This document shows, in pieces, positions 29,413 to 37,933 of a stretch of DNA of 64,000 nucleotides. Both the position numbers and the translations under genes were made by a program. Source of the stretch: Thermoanaerobacter sp. (GTDB lineage: Bacteria; Bacillota; Thermoanaerobacteria; Thermoanaerobacterales; Thermoanaerobacteraceae); contig JADBKJ010000020.1 of assembly GCA_014896455.1 (NCBI GenBank), positions 337,117 through 401,116 on the forward strand, in the 5' to 3' direction. Numbering within the stretch: position 1 is the first letter of the stretch; each line of letters starts with the position of its first letter. The notes beneath the pieces are model-generated. The model had not been told where the DNA came from, did not search any database, and saw only the letters and a list, made by a program, of their open reading frames with translations.

Positions 29413-30594
29413 TTGAAAAACACCTTTTTAAATATTTTTATTTCTTTTTTAATTTTAATGGTACTATCTTTAATACTTTTTCCTAAAGAAGCATTAGAAT
29501 CCGCCAAAGGCGGTATAAACCTTTGGCTTTTTACTATTACTCCTTCTCTACTTCCTTTTTTCATAGGTTCAGAGCTTCTTTTACAATTAGGAGTAGTACA
29601 TTTTTTAGGCACTTTTTTAGAGCCTATAATGAGGCCCTTATTTAACGTGCCGGGAAGTGGCTCTTTTGCGATGGCAATCGGATACACTTCCGGTTATCCC
29701 GTAGGGGCTCAAGTAATATCAAGACTTTGGGAAGAAAATTTATGCACAACAGAAGAAGCAGAAAAGCTCATGTCCTTTTGCAATAATTCAGGCCCCCTTT
29801 TTATGTTAGGAGCCGTCGCAATTGGCATGTTCGGTAGTCCAAAAGCCGGATACGTAATCATGGCATCTAATTACTTAGCAGCCATAACCACCGGACTTCT
29901 CTTTCGTTTCTACAAGAAAAATTCTTATAAAAAGTCCCTTTCAACAAAAAACCTTTTAAATGCTGCCATCAAAAAAATGTATTATACAAGAGAGCAGAAC
30001 AAAAAAAGCTTAAGTACTATCCTGTCAGAAGCTGTCTTTAAATCAACAAATACTATTATCATGATAGGAGGTTATGTTATACTTTTTTCAGTTGTAATAG
30101 AATTTTTAAAACTGTATAAATTTTTGGATTTTCTTTCTTACTTCATATCTCCTATATTCTTATTATTAGGTTTTGACAAAAGTCTAATACCTGCTTTTTT
30201 AAGCGGCCTTTTAGAAATAACAGTAGGTTCAAACTTAATAAGCCAAGTTTCTGCACCTTTAGAACAAAAAGTAGTATTAGTAAGCGCTATAATAGCATGG
30301 GGCGGAATATCGATACATGGACAAGTGTTAGGCGTAATAGCAAAAACAAAAATAAAATATCTTCCTTATTTCATTGCAAAAACAATCCAATTTTTTCTTG
30401 CTGCTTTATACTCCTATTTGTTACTCTCAGTAATAAAAATTCAAGAAGAAAATACAATTTTCCACGTTTTCAACCTATATACTTACAAAAATTCATGGGA
30501 CATATTTCAATTTTCTTCAATAATTTTTATAATTGTCACTTTGACTATCCTGCTTTTTGCAATAGCTATAAAACAATATCTACAACAACATTAA
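29413..30594 (+). CDS. ylbJ: Sporulation integral membrane protein YlbJ
   Basis: A 393-residue hydrophobic protein with about eight or nine membrane segments and the nucleoside-recognition/gate-like repeats typical of YlbJ (ITPSLLPFFIGSELL, SGYPVGAQVISRLWEE, FCNNSGPLFMLGAVAIG). In B. subtilis YlbJ is a mother-cell protein needed for heat-resistant spores. It starts with TTG 8 bases after GGTGGGG. It follows tmcAL, as in the ylb cluster, and its stop meets the convergent coiled-coil gene at 30595. Confidence 0.9.
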   Translation: MKNTFLNIFISFLILMVLSLILFPKEALESAKGGINLWLFTITPSLLPFFIGSELLLQLGVVHFLGTFLEPIMRPLFNVPGSGSFAMAIGYTSGYPVGAQVISRLWEENLCTTEEAEKLMSFCNNSGPLFMLGAVAIGMFGSPKAGYVIMASNYLAAITTGLLFRFYKKNSYKKSLSTKNLLNAAIKKMYYTREQNKKSLSTILSEAVFKSTNTIIMIGGYVILFSVVIEFLKLYKFLDFLSYFISPIFLLLGFDKSLIPAFLSGLLEITVGSNLISQVSAPLEQKVVLVSAIIAWGGISIHGQVLGVIAKTKIKYLPYFIAKTIQFFLAALYSYLLLSVIKIQEENTIFHVFNLYTYKNSWDIFQFSSIIFIIVTLTILLFAIAIKQYLQQH

Positions 30595-31059
30595 CTATTT
30601 GTTGCCTTTTAATTCTTCTCTATTTCTCTTAATAGTTTCTAATATTTCAGACACCTGTGACTCAATTTTGGCAAGTAATTCATCAGCATATTCTCTACTT
30701 CCTAACCTTATTTCCTTTGCATTAGCTTGGGCAGCAGAAATAATTTCTGCTGCCGTCTTTTCTGCCTTTTTAACTATCTCACTTTCACTCACCATTTCCT
30801 TAATCTTTTGTTCGGCTTCTTTTATTATCATTTCTGCTTCCTGTTGTGCCTCCAACAGAATTCTTTGCCTTTCTTGTTTGATCCATTCCGCCCTTTTAAA
30901 TTCATCTGGCAATTTTATTCGGATTTGTTTTATTAAGTCCAAGACTTCTTCTTTGTTTATTAAAACTTTGCCAGAAAGAGGAATAGAAGAACTGTTTTCT
31001 ATAATGTCTTCTAATTCTTCTAAAAGATTAAGAACTTCTAAACCATCAAAATTTGACAA
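30595..31059 (-). CDS. Coiled-coil protein of unknown function (DivIVA/V-ATPase subunit H-like)
   Basis: A 154-residue, highly charged protein with a long helical stretch (about 55-150) rich in Glu, Lys and Ala, such as LLEAQQEAEMIIKEAEQKI and KAEKTAAEIISAAQANAKEI. It resembles small DivIVA-like or ATPase-stalk-like coiled-coil proteins found beside coaD in clostridia. The function is unknown. It starts with TTG after AAAGGAGG and follows coaD by 14 bases, probably in the same operon. Confidence 0.7.
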   Translation of the reverse strand: MSNFDGLEVLNLLEELEDIIENSSSIPLSGKVLINKEEVLDLIKQIRIKLPDEFKRAEWIKQERQRILLEAQQEAEMIIKEAEQKIKEMVSESEIVKKAEKTAAEIISAAQANAKEIRLGSREYADELLAKIESQVSEILETIKRNREELKGNK

Positions 31060-31073
31060 AAATAAAACCTCCT

Positions 31074-31556
31074 TTAATTATCTAAAAATTTTTCCTTTAA
31101 TTTTTGAGCCACAATATCAGGCACAAACTCAGAAAGACAGCCGCCAAATTGTGCAATTTCTTTTACTACACTGGAACTTAGATACCCATATTTTGCACTA
31201 GTCATTAAAAAAATCGTCTCAAGAGAAGGATTTAATTTTTTGTTGATCAGTGCCATTTGAAACTCATATTCAAAATCAGATACCATTCTTAAGCCTTTTA
31301 TTATAGCATTAGCATTGACTTTCTTGGCATAATCTACCAATAAACCATCAAAATAATCGATCTCTACATTAGGAATATCATAAGTTACCGCTTTTAAAAG
31401 CTCTACCCTTTCTTCCACTGAAAATAAAGGCTTTTTCGACGGATTTAAAAGTACAGCTACAATAAGCTTATCAAACAGATTTGCTCCTCTTTTTATAATA
31501 TCAATGTGTCCATAGGTAACTGGATCAAAACTCCCTGGATAAATTGCAGTTTTCAT
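31074..31556 (-). CDS. coaD: Phosphopantetheine adenylyltransferase
   Basis: CoaD makes dephospho-CoA from 4'-phosphopantetheine and ATP. The 160-residue protein has [18 protein letters not shown] with the T/HxGH motif (YGHIDI), [16 protein letters not shown] and [14 protein letters not shown]. It overlaps rsmD by the ATGA of its start and the rsmD stop. With coaBC further on, the window holds several CoA steps. Confidence 0.97.
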   Translation of the reverse strand: MKTAIYPGSFDPVTYGHIDIIKRGANLFDKLIVAVLLNPSKKPLFSVEERVELLKAVTYDIPNVEIDYFDGLLVDYAKKVNANAIIKGLRMVSDFEYEFQMALINKKLNPSLETIFLMTSAKYGYLSSSVVKEIAQFGGCLSEFVPDIVAQKLKEKFLDN

Positions 31557-32107
31557 ATTTCCTCCTTATAAAATGATAATATCGTCTCCCCATATTTATT
31601 CTCTCTTATCTTTACTAAATTTCCATACCTTTCTCTTATTTTATCATTTTTATGGTGTTCTGCTATGATAATGCCGCCTTCCTTTAAAACTTTAGCCTCT
31701 CCAAGCTTTATAAGGGTTTTTTCAGCAAGGTTTTGATAGTAAGGGGGATCTAAAAATATTATATCAAACTTTGTGTTATTTTTGTCTAATATTTCAATAA
31801 CTTTCAACACATCTCGGTGAAGTATTCTAGCAAAAGGTATTAAATTTAATTCAGCTATATTTTCCCTTATACATTTTATGCTTTTTAAACTTTTATCTAC
31901 AAAATAGCAAAACTGGGCCCCTCTGCTTAATGCTTCGATGCCTATGTTACCTGTGCCCGCAAATAAATCCAAAAAAATACTTCCTTCTATTTTATTCATC
32001 AATATATTAAACAGCGATTCTTTAACTCTATCAGCAGTTGGCCGCACTTCATCGCCATCTAAAGATTTTACTTTTCTTCCCTTTAACTTACCTGCTATCA
32101 CTCTCAA
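31553..32107 (-). CDS. rsmD: 16S rRNA (guanine966-N2)-methyltransferase RsmD (YlbH)
   Basis: RsmD methylates G966 of 16S rRNA. The 184-residue protein has [31 protein letters not shown], the SAM motif [19 protein letters not shown] and the catalytic DPPYY. The frame begins earlier with GTG at 32122, but GGAGG there lies 8 bases before the TTG at 32105-32107, which starts with the family's M-R-V-I-A-G. It precedes coaD, the standard pairing. Confidence 0.94.
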   Translation of the reverse strand: MRVIAGKLKGRKVKSLDGDEVRPTADRVKESLFNILMNKIEGSIFLDLFAGTGNIGIEALSRGAQFCYFVDKSLKSIKCIRENIAELNLIPFARILHRDVLKVIEILDKNNTKFDIIFLDPPYYQNLAEKTLIKLGEAKVLKEGGIIIAEHHKNDKIRERYGNLVKIRENKYGETILSFYKEEI

Positions 32108-32132
32108 AAACATTACCTCCACTTCAACAATT

Positions 32133-32162
32133 ATTTTAGCATATTTTTAAAAAATATCACAA
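32133..32162 (-). promoter_or_regulatory. Probable vegetative promoter of rsmD-coaD
   Basis: On the minus strand, TTGTGA (32157-32162) and TAAAAT (32133-32138) are 18 bases apart. It stands back to back with the plus-strand promoter-like motif at 32170-32200. Confidence 0.5.
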
Positions 32163-32169
32163 AAAATAT

Positions 32170-32200
32170 GTATAAAATTCTTTCAAAATGGCAAATAATA
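32170..32200 (+). promoter_or_regulatory. Sigma-F/G-like forespore promoter
   Basis: GTATA (32170-32174), a 15-base spacer and GGCAAATAATA (32190-32200) resemble the -35 GNATA and GG-rich -10 of sigma-F/sigma-G promoters. A closely similar motif lies at 33009-33038. It directs transcription into the small RNA interval that follows. Confidence 0.5.
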
Positions 32201-32205
32201 TTTAT

Positions 32206-32318
32206 GGGAACAGAAATTTCCCCAAAATTCTTCCTTCAATTTCTCCTCTCCCAGTCCAGGTAGGCAACTACCTGGATTAAAATTTTAAAAGGGCAATCGC
32301 AAGGACTGCCCTTTTTTA
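32206..32318 (+). ncRNA. Candidate forespore small RNA (CsfG-like)
   Basis: About 110 bases between the sigma-F/G-like promoter and a plus-strand terminator. Visible parts are GGGAACAGAAATTTCCCC near the 5' end, an unpaired pyrimidine-rich patch TTTCTCCTCTCCCAGTC, and a perfect 9-bp hairpin with a GCAA tetraloop (32255-32276). A terminator with six or more U comes last. No ribosome site or plausible protein is present. From memory, B. subtilis csfG, a sigma-F/G sRNA conserved in spore formers, lies beside ylbH (rsmD), the gene divergent from this one. That synteny supports the call; identity with CsfG is inference. Confidence 0.6.
32287..32317. terminator. Bidirectional terminator between the small RNA and SASP gene 1
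   Basis: AAAAGGGCA (32287-32295) pairs with TGCCCTTTT (32307-32315) around an 11-base loop. U-rich tails lie on both sides, so it can end both the plus-strand small RNA and the minus-strand SASP transcript. Confidence 0.85.
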
Positions 32319-32330
32319 TTATAAATTATT

Positions 32331-32558
32331 TTATTTCCAAGTTCCTTTGCTAGCCATCTGGCTTTCTGCCATTTGTATCATCTTCCTTACCATGTGGCCA
32401 CCTACAGCACCGCAATCTCTTGATGTGAGGTTGCCCCAGTAGCCATCAGCTGGAGGAGTTATCCCTAATTCATTAGCTATCTCATACTTCCATTGGCTCA
32501 TAACCTGTTTTGCTTCTCTTACCACAAGTGGATTTTTAGTTTCTGACCCTACAGCCAT
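32331..32558 (-). CDS. Alpha/beta-type small acid-soluble spore protein, copy 1
   Basis: SASPs coat spore DNA and protect it; germination protease degrades them. The 75 residues show the family blocks YEIANELGI, containing the protease site (E-I-A-N-E), and GNLTSRDCGAVGGHMVRKMI. The start ATG at 32556-32558 follows AGGAGGTGATTAAA; the frame opens slightly earlier with GTG. It is 73 of 75 residues identical to copy 2 (R14K and N29R differ). It is flanked by terminators, hence expressed alone. Confidence 0.95.
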   Translation of the reverse strand: MAVGSETKNPLVVREAKQVMSQWKYEIANELGITPPADGYWGNLTSRDCGAVGGHMVRKMIQMAESQMASKGTWK

Positions 32559-32653
32559 TTTAATCACCTCCTAAATCATGTTCCATTATTAATTTAACCC
32601 TCTATTTAAGTTGTATACCTGTAAACAATTGCTATATATACCTTTTTGATATT

Positions 32654-32684
32654 AAAAAGGATATCCCTTTGGGATATCCTTTTT
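32654..32684. terminator. Bidirectional terminator between the two SASP genes
   Basis: AAAAAGGATATCCC (32654-32667) and its complement (32671-32684) form a perfect 14-bp stem with a TTT loop and U tails in both directions. It ends transcription of SASP copy 2 and isolates copy 1. Confidence 0.85.
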
Positions 32685-32700
32685 ATATTAATAATATGAT

Positions 32701-32928
32701 TTATTTCCAAGTTCCTTTGCTAGCCATTTGGCTTTCTGCCATTTGTATCATCTTCCTTACCATGTGGCCACCTACAGCACCGCAATCTCTTGATGTGAGG
32801 TTGCCCCAGTAGCCATCAGCTGGAGGAGTTATCCCTAATTCTCTTGCTATTTCATATTTCCATTGGCTCATAACCTGTTTTGCCTCTTTTACCACAAGAG
32901 GATTTTTGGTTTCTGATCCTACTGCCAT
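32701..32928 (-). CDS. Alpha/beta-type small acid-soluble spore protein, copy 2
   Basis: A 75-residue spore DNA-binding protein almost identical to its neighbour. The ATG at 32926-32928 follows TGGAGGTGATTGAA. The frame is open 14 codons further upstream, but that part has no family similarity. The leader shares GGTTAAATTAATAAT with copy 1, so the duplication included 5' sequence. Expression in the forespore under sigma-G is expected from the family. Confidence 0.95.
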   Translation of the reverse strand: MAVGSETKNPLVVKEAKQVMSQWKYEIARELGITPPADGYWGNLTSRDCGAVGGHMVRKMIQMAESQMASKGTWK

Positions 32929-33008
32929 TTCAATCACCTCCATTTGTGTTTGTATTATTAATTTAACCAAATTGCTTTTTTATAAACTATAAATTTGTTT
33001 TCAAAAAT

Positions 33009-33038
33009 GTATAAAAGTGATTGAAATGGCAAATAATA
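33009..33038 (+). promoter_or_regulatory. Second copy of the sigma-F/G-like motif
   Basis: GTATA (33009-33013), 14 bases, GGCAAATAATA (33028-33038) nearly repeats the motif at 32170-32200. It lies between SASP copy 2 and degV and points toward the 3' end of degV, so it might drive an antisense RNA, or be a duplication relic. Function is uncertain. Confidence 0.3.
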
Positions 33039-33043
33039 AAATT

Positions 33044-33886
33044 TTATTTTCCCTCAAAAAAAACTCCTGCTGCATCAGGCCCTGCATGGGTACCTATTCC
33101 GCAGCCAGCTCTTGACCTTAAAAACTTAGTTATTCCTAACTCACTTCTTAAGGCAGCTTCTATTTCATTTAAAAATTCTTCTTTATCTGTATGAATTAAT
33201 CCCACTTCTCTATCTGTAAAATCTACTCCTGTATTTTTCATATAATCAATCATCCAGCGAATAACCTTTTTTTGACCTCTAACTTTATCTACTATTTTTA
33301 ATTCCCCGTCATCATTCATTAAAATAGGCTTTATATTTAAAATATTTCCTATAAAAGCCTGTGATTTAGGTAGACGTCCTCCCCTGTACAGATAGTCTAA
33401 AGAATCAAAAGCCATTATATATCTAATTTTAGGAATTAAATCATACACCTTTTCAATAATTTCCTCCTTAGAAGCCCCTGCAACTGCCATTTTAGCAGCT
33501 TGAAGAACTAACATACCATTCCCTAATGTAAAATGTCTTGAATCAATAACTTCAATCCGTTTTGGGTCTACCATATCCTTGGCAATCACAGCAGATTGAT
33601 AAGTGCCGCTAAATTTAGAAGTCAAAATGATGGAAATGATGTAATCATAGCTCTTTAATAAATCTTTAAAAACCTCCATGAATTCTACTGGTGAAACTTG
33701 AGTAGTTGTAGGCATTTTCCCTTCTCTTAAAAGCCTATAAAATTCTTCTTTTGTTATATCTACACCATCTTTATAACTTACACCATCAATATTGATAGTC
33801 AGAGGAACTACAAATATTCCATAAGTTTTTACTAAATCCTCAGGTATGTCAGACAAGCTATCTGTGACAATCGCTATCTTTTCCAT
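33044..33886 (-). CDS. DegV family fatty-acid-binding protein (FakB-like)
   Basis: DegV/FakB proteins bind one fatty acid and present it to the kinase FakA, which makes acyl-phosphate. The 280-residue protein has the N-terminal IAIVTDSLSDIPEDL, the TTTQVSPVEF block, SSKFSGTYQSA and GLIHTD plus GCGIGTHAGPDA. ATG follows a GGAG site. It lies 18 bases after recG, near fakA. Several DegV paralogs usually exist per genome, so which one partners FakA is not shown. Confidence 0.88.
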   Translation of the reverse strand: MEKIAIVTDSLSDIPEDLVKTYGIFVVPLTINIDGVSYKDGVDITKEEFYRLLREGKMPTTTQVSPVEFMEVFKDLLKSYDYIISIILTSKFSGTYQSAVIAKDMVDPKRIEVIDSRHFTLGNGMLVLQAAKMAVAGASKEEIIEKVYDLIPKIRYIMAFDSLDYLYRGGRLPKSQAFIGNILNIKPILMNDDGELKIVDKVRGQKKVIRWMIDYMKNTGVDFTDREVGLIHTDKEEFLNEIEAALRSELGITKFLRSRAGCGIGTHAGPDAAGVFFEGK

Positions 33887-33903
33887 ACTACTATTCTCCT
33901 TCT

Positions 33904-35949
33904 CTAATTTAATATTATTCCTTCTAGTTTTTGATAAAATTGATTAAATAAAACACTTTTTAGCTTTGGATGGTTTTCAAGTTTAGGATCTTTTTCCAGT
34001 AACTCTTCTACATCTTTTTGCACTGTCTTTAAAATATCTATGTCTTCAAAAATGTTAGCAATTTTAAATTCAGGAAGACCATGCTGCCTTAATCCTAAAA
34101 ATTCACCTGGTCCTCTTATTTCTAAATCTTTTTCTGCAATTTTAAATCCATCAGTAGTTTGAGCTAAAACTCCCAGTCTTTTTTTAGCTATGCTAGAATT
34201 AGAATAACTAATCAAAATACAATAAGACTGAAATTCTGACCTGCCAACTCTACCTCTAAGTTGATGAAGCTGTGCAAGTCCAAACCTTTCTGCATTTTCT
34301 ACAATCATCACTGTTGCATTAGGTACATTTACTCCTACCTCTATTACTGTAGTAGAAACTAAAATATCGATTTTGCCATTTACAAACTCTTCCATAACCT
34401 TCTCTTTATCGCTGTCAGTCATTTTACCGTGTAAAAGTCCTACTTTAGCTTCCTTAAAAGCATCTTCATAAATTTCTCTATATACTATTTCGGCAGACAT
34501 CGCATTTATTTTATCCGATTCTTCAATTAGTGGACAAACTACATAAACTTGTCTTCCCTTTTTTACTTCCTTCATTGCAAACTCGTAGGCTTTTTTTCTC
34601 AAAGAAGAAGAAATAACGTAGGTTTTAACTTTTTTTCTTCCAGGAGGTAATTGGTCAATTATTGATATATCTAAATCTCCATAAAGGATGAGAGCCAATG
34701 TACGAGGAATTGGTGTAGCTGTCATAACCAAAACATCGGGATTTTCACCTTTTTGTGTCAAAAGAGCTCTTTGTCTCACACCAAATCGGTGTTGCTCATC
34801 AGTTATACAAAATCCTAAATTGTTAAAAATAACATTATCCTCTATTAGTGCATGTGTCCCTACTACAATATCATAATCTCCATTTTTAATTTTTTCCAGT
34901 ATCTCCTTTTTATTGGAAGGTGAAATGCTGCCAGATAAAATCCCAATTTTTATATCAGTATTTCTAAAAAGCTCTATTAATGTATGATAATGCTGTTTTG
35001 CCAATATCTCCGTTGGAGCCATCATTGCCACTTGATAGCCATTTTTGACAGCAATGTACATGCTGCAAGCTGCAACAACCGTTTTACCAGAACCTACATC
35101 TCCCTGCACTAGGCGATTCATCACTTTGTGAGAATTCATATCTGCAATTATTTCTTTCAAAACTTTTATCTGCGCCGAAGTCAATTTAAAGGGTAATCCC
35201 AAGAGAAAAGGCTTTAACTCTACTCTTTCAAATTTTATCCCTTTTTTCCCTTTAACAGACCTTTTCATTAAAAATAAGGCTATTTGCAGCAAAAAAAGTT
35301 CTTGATATTTAAATCTGTATTTTGCTTGCTCAAAATATGCCTCATTTTGGGGGAAATTTATATTAATTAGTGCGTTTCTTATATCCATTAATCCTTTTTC
35401 AGATAAAAATTCTTCATCAAAAAACTCTTCCACTTCCTGTACATAATCATGAAGCGCATTAAACATTATCTTTCTGATAGCATTTTGCGTCAACCCTTCT
35501 GTAAGCCCATAAATAGGAACTATCCTTCCAGTATTTAATTTAAAATCTTCACTTTTTTCTAAAACAGGATTTTCTACTATTAACTGCCCATATTTAAATT
35601 GCAATTTGCCGTTTATTATATATTCTTCACCAATTTTAAAATTATTCTTTATATAGGGTTGATTATACCAAACTAATTCTACTGCACCTGTTCCATCTTT
35701 TACAGGCACTTTAGTTATGATAACTTTTGAAGTCTTTATTTCTCGGGGACTACCTGCAATATAACCTCTAAAAGTTTGTTTTTCCCCAACTTTTAGGTCC
35801 TCAATCTTTAAAATATCGCTTCTATTCTCATAATCTTTGGGAAAATAGAATAATAAGTCCTCTACTGTGTTTATTCCCAATTTTTTAAGAAGTTTTGCCC
35901 TTTTAGGTCCAACTCCTTTTACATACTGAATATCCAGATTTAAAGGCAT
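33904..35949 (-). CDS. recG: ATP-dependent DNA helicase RecG
   Basis: RecG reverses stalled forks and branch-migrates Holliday junctions. The 681 residues show the N-terminal wedge/OB domain (about 1-150), then helicase motifs GDVGSGKTVVA (motif I), DEQHRFGVRQR (motif II), TATPIPRT (motif III) and HQLRGRVGRS (motif VI). Length is normal. It follows fakA by 12 bases, as in B. subtilis apart from missing sda genes. Confidence 0.97.
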   Translation of the reverse strand: MPLNLDIQYVKGVGPKRAKLLKKLGINTVEDLLFYFPKDYENRSDILKIEDLKVGEKQTFRGYIAGSPREIKTSKVIITKVPVKDGTGAVELVWYNQPYIKNNFKIGEEYIINGKLQFKYGQLIVENPVLEKSEDFKLNTGRIVPIYGLTEGLTQNAIRKIMFNALHDYVQEVEEFFDEEFLSEKGLMDIRNALININFPQNEAYFEQAKYRFKYQELFLLQIALFLMKRSVKGKKGIKFERVELKPFLLGLPFKLTSAQIKVLKEIIADMNSHKVMNRLVQGDVGSGKTVVAACSMYIAVKNGYQVAMMAPTEILAKQHYHTLIELFRNTDIKIGILSGSISPSNKKEILEKIKNGDYDIVVGTHALIEDNVIFNNLGFCITDEQHRFGVRQRALLTQKGENPDVLVMTATPIPRTLALILYGDLDISIIDQLPPGRKKVKTYVISSSLRKKAYEFAMKEVKKGRQVYVVCPLIEESDKINAMSAEIVYREIYEDAFKEAKVGLLHGKMTDSDKEKVMEEFVNGKIDILVSTTVIEVGVNVPNATVMIVENAERFGLAQLHQLRGRVGRSEFQSYCILISYSNSSIAKKRLGVLAQTTDGFKIAEKDLEIRGPGEFLGLRQHGLPEFKIANIFEDIDILKTVQKDVEELLEKDPKLENHPKLKSVLFNQFYQKLEGIILN

Positions 35950-35961
35950 TTCATTTCACCT

Positions 35962-37542
35962 TTACTCTATTGATATAACATAATAGTAAAGTGGCTGACC
36001 TCCAAAATAAATTTCCACATCTGCCTCTACGGAAAGAGAGTTTTTCAATTCCTCCGCTTTTTCTTTTGTAACTTCTTCCCCATAATATATGCTAACTAAT
36101 GAAGAATCCTCATCTAAAGCTTTATAAATCAATTCTTGTGCTACTTTATTATAATCTTTTCCTACTGATTCCAGACTGTCATTTATAAAACCTAACACAT
36201 CTCCTTTTTTGATTTCAAAACCGTTTATTTGCGTGTCTCTTATTGAATAAGTTACTTCAATTGTCTTTATATTACTTAATATTTCTTTTATTTTAGTTAC
36301 ATTTTCCTCTAAACTTTTTTCAGTATCAATATTTACAATGGCAGTTATAGCTTCATTAAAATTATTTGTTGGAATTATTTCTACTTTCTTATTTGATAAG
36401 GCTTTTGCTTGTTCGCAAGCCATTATTATATTTTTATTATTAGGAAAAACTAAAATATTTTCCGCATTTATCCTTTTTATACCCTCTAAAATGTCATTTG
36501 TACTGGGATTCATCGTTTGTCCACCATTTATAATAACATCACAACCCAGTTCTGAAAAAAGATTTTTAATTCCTTCTCCGTTAACTACAACCAAAACCCC
36601 ATATTTTTTTTCAGGCTTTCTCTTTTCACTTACCAAACTTTCATGTTGTATTTTCATATTGTCAATTTTTACTTTTATAAGTTCACCTATTTTAAGTCCT
36701 TCTTCTAATACCAATCCAGGATTGTTGGTATGCACATGGACTTTTAAAATGTCATCATCTGAAACTAACACCAAACTATCCCCAAATTTGCCAAATTTCT
36801 CTTTTAAAATAGCTTCTGCATAAGTCATTTTTGTTTTGACTAATATTTCTGTGCAATATAAAAATCTTAAATCCTCCACAACTTGCTTATTTGTCACTAT
36901 CCCTTCTAAAACTTCTATCGGCTCAATTTTGTTTCCTTTAAACCCCTCAAACATCCCTTTTAATACATACACAAATCCCATTCCCCCAGAATCAACTACT
37001 CCAGCCTCTTTTAAAACTGGTAAGAGATTGGGGGTGTTTTCTAATGACTTTTCTGCAGCTTCAATAATCTTTGGGAAGAATTCTTCAAAATTTTCAACTT
37101 GTTTACATATTTTTTCAGCCTCTTCTGCAGTTTCCCTACATACTGTGAGAATAGTACCTTCTACAGGTCTCATAACTGCTTTATAAGCTACCTCTACACC
37201 AGCTTTCAAGCCTTCTGCAAAATCGCAAGTAGTTATCTTTTTTGTATCTCTAAGTCGTTTGGAAAAGCCTCTAAAAATCTGGGACAAAATAACTCCAGAA
37301 TTACCTTTTGCCCCCATCAAGGTGCCTTTAGAAATAGCATCTAAAACGTCTTTTATCGTATCTTGTGATTTTTCTAACTCTTTGGCAGCGTATTGCATTG
37401 TATATGCCATATTAGAGCCAGTATCACCATCTGGAACAGGAAAAACATTAAGTTTATCAACTTCTACTTTATTGTTAAAAAGATAATTAGAGCTTGCAAT
37501 CATCATGTTCTTTAAAGTTTTTCCATCTAAGTACTTCAACAT
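35962..37542 (-). CDS. fakA: Fatty acid kinase subunit A (DAK2/DhaL domain, YloV)
   Basis: FakA phosphorylates fatty acids held by FakB, giving acyl-phosphate for PlsY or PlsX. The 526 residues start LKYLDGKTLKNMMIASSNYL, with the DhaL ATP-binding GDTGSNMAYTM and GAKGNSGVILSQIFRG (about 30-75). The middle DAK1-like and C-terminal EDD-fold parts follow. The frame is open to 37581, but GAGGAGG lies 5 bases before the ATG at 37540-37542. It sits 10 bases after the Asp23 gene and before recG. Confidence 0.92.
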   Translation of the reverse strand: MLKYLDGKTLKNMMIASSNYLFNNKVEVDKLNVFPVPDGDTGSNMAYTMQYAAKELEKSQDTIKDVLDAISKGTLMGAKGNSGVILSQIFRGFSKRLRDTKKITTCDFAEGLKAGVEVAYKAVMRPVEGTILTVCRETAEEAEKICKQVENFEEFFPKIIEAAEKSLENTPNLLPVLKEAGVVDSGGMGFVYVLKGMFEGFKGNKIEPIEVLEGIVTNKQVVEDLRFLYCTEILVKTKMTYAEAILKEKFGKFGDSLVLVSDDDILKVHVHTNNPGLVLEEGLKIGELIKVKIDNMKIQHESLVSEKRKPEKKYGVLVVVNGEGIKNLFSELGCDVIINGGQTMNPSTNDILEGIKRINAENILVFPNNKNIIMACEQAKALSNKKVEIIPTNNFNEAITAIVNIDTEKSLEENVTKIKEILSNIKTIEVTYSIRDTQINGFEIKKGDVLGFINDSLESVGKDYNKVAQELIYKALDEDSSLVSIYYGEEVTKEKAEELKNSLSVEADVEIYFGGQPLYYYVISIE

Positions 37543-37552
37543 AACTTCCTCC

Positions 37553-37903
37553 TCAATTATCAACTTTAATTCCCTGAACATTTATTATTACATTTTTCAC
37601 TTTTACTCCTACAAATTTCTCGACAGCATATTTCACTTTTTCAATAGCATTCGCTGAAACAGTTTTTATATTTACACCGTATAGGACAACTATATAAACT
37701 TCCAGTGTTACACCATCTTCTGTAGCTAAAACTTTGACTCCTCTCCCTGAATTTTCTGTTTTAAATATTTCTATTAATCCATTTGCTCCTCTCCTCCCCA
37801 AGCCTACTATCCCATAACACTCCGCTACTGCTCTACTGGTTATAGCAGCAATTGCATCATTTGAGATATTTATTACTCCATATTTGTTTTTTATTTGAAT
37901 CAT
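37553..37903 (-). CDS. Asp23/Gls24 family envelope stress protein (YloU)
   Basis: A 116-residue Asp23-family protein with the signature ISNDAIAAITSRAVAECYGI and a central beta region. Members associate with the cell envelope or are linked to the fatty-acid kinase; this member is the YloU ortholog by position. It precedes fakA by 10 bases. It has its own promoter, and its ATG follows GGAGGG. Confidence 0.9.
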   Translation of the reverse strand: MIQIKNKYGVINISNDAIAAITSRAVAECYGIVGLGRRGANGLIEIFKTENSGRGVKVLATEDGVTLEVYIVVLYGVNIKTVSANAIEKVKYAVEKFVGVKVKNVIINVQGIKVDN

Positions 37904-37933
37904 TAATATCCCTCCAAATCAATCTTAATTTAT

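Noticed and set aside
30599..31201. A 200-codon plus-strand frame opposite the coiled-coil gene and coaD
   Set aside because: It is antisense to two well-supported genes, and its serine- and isoleucine-rich composition is what a shadow of a Glu/Lys-rich coiled coil gives.
32188..32280. A 30-codon frame beginning ATGGCAAATAAT within the small RNA region, resembling a SASP start
   Set aside because: It begins inside the proposed -10 box, has no ribosome binding site and shows no SASP similarity after the first residues.
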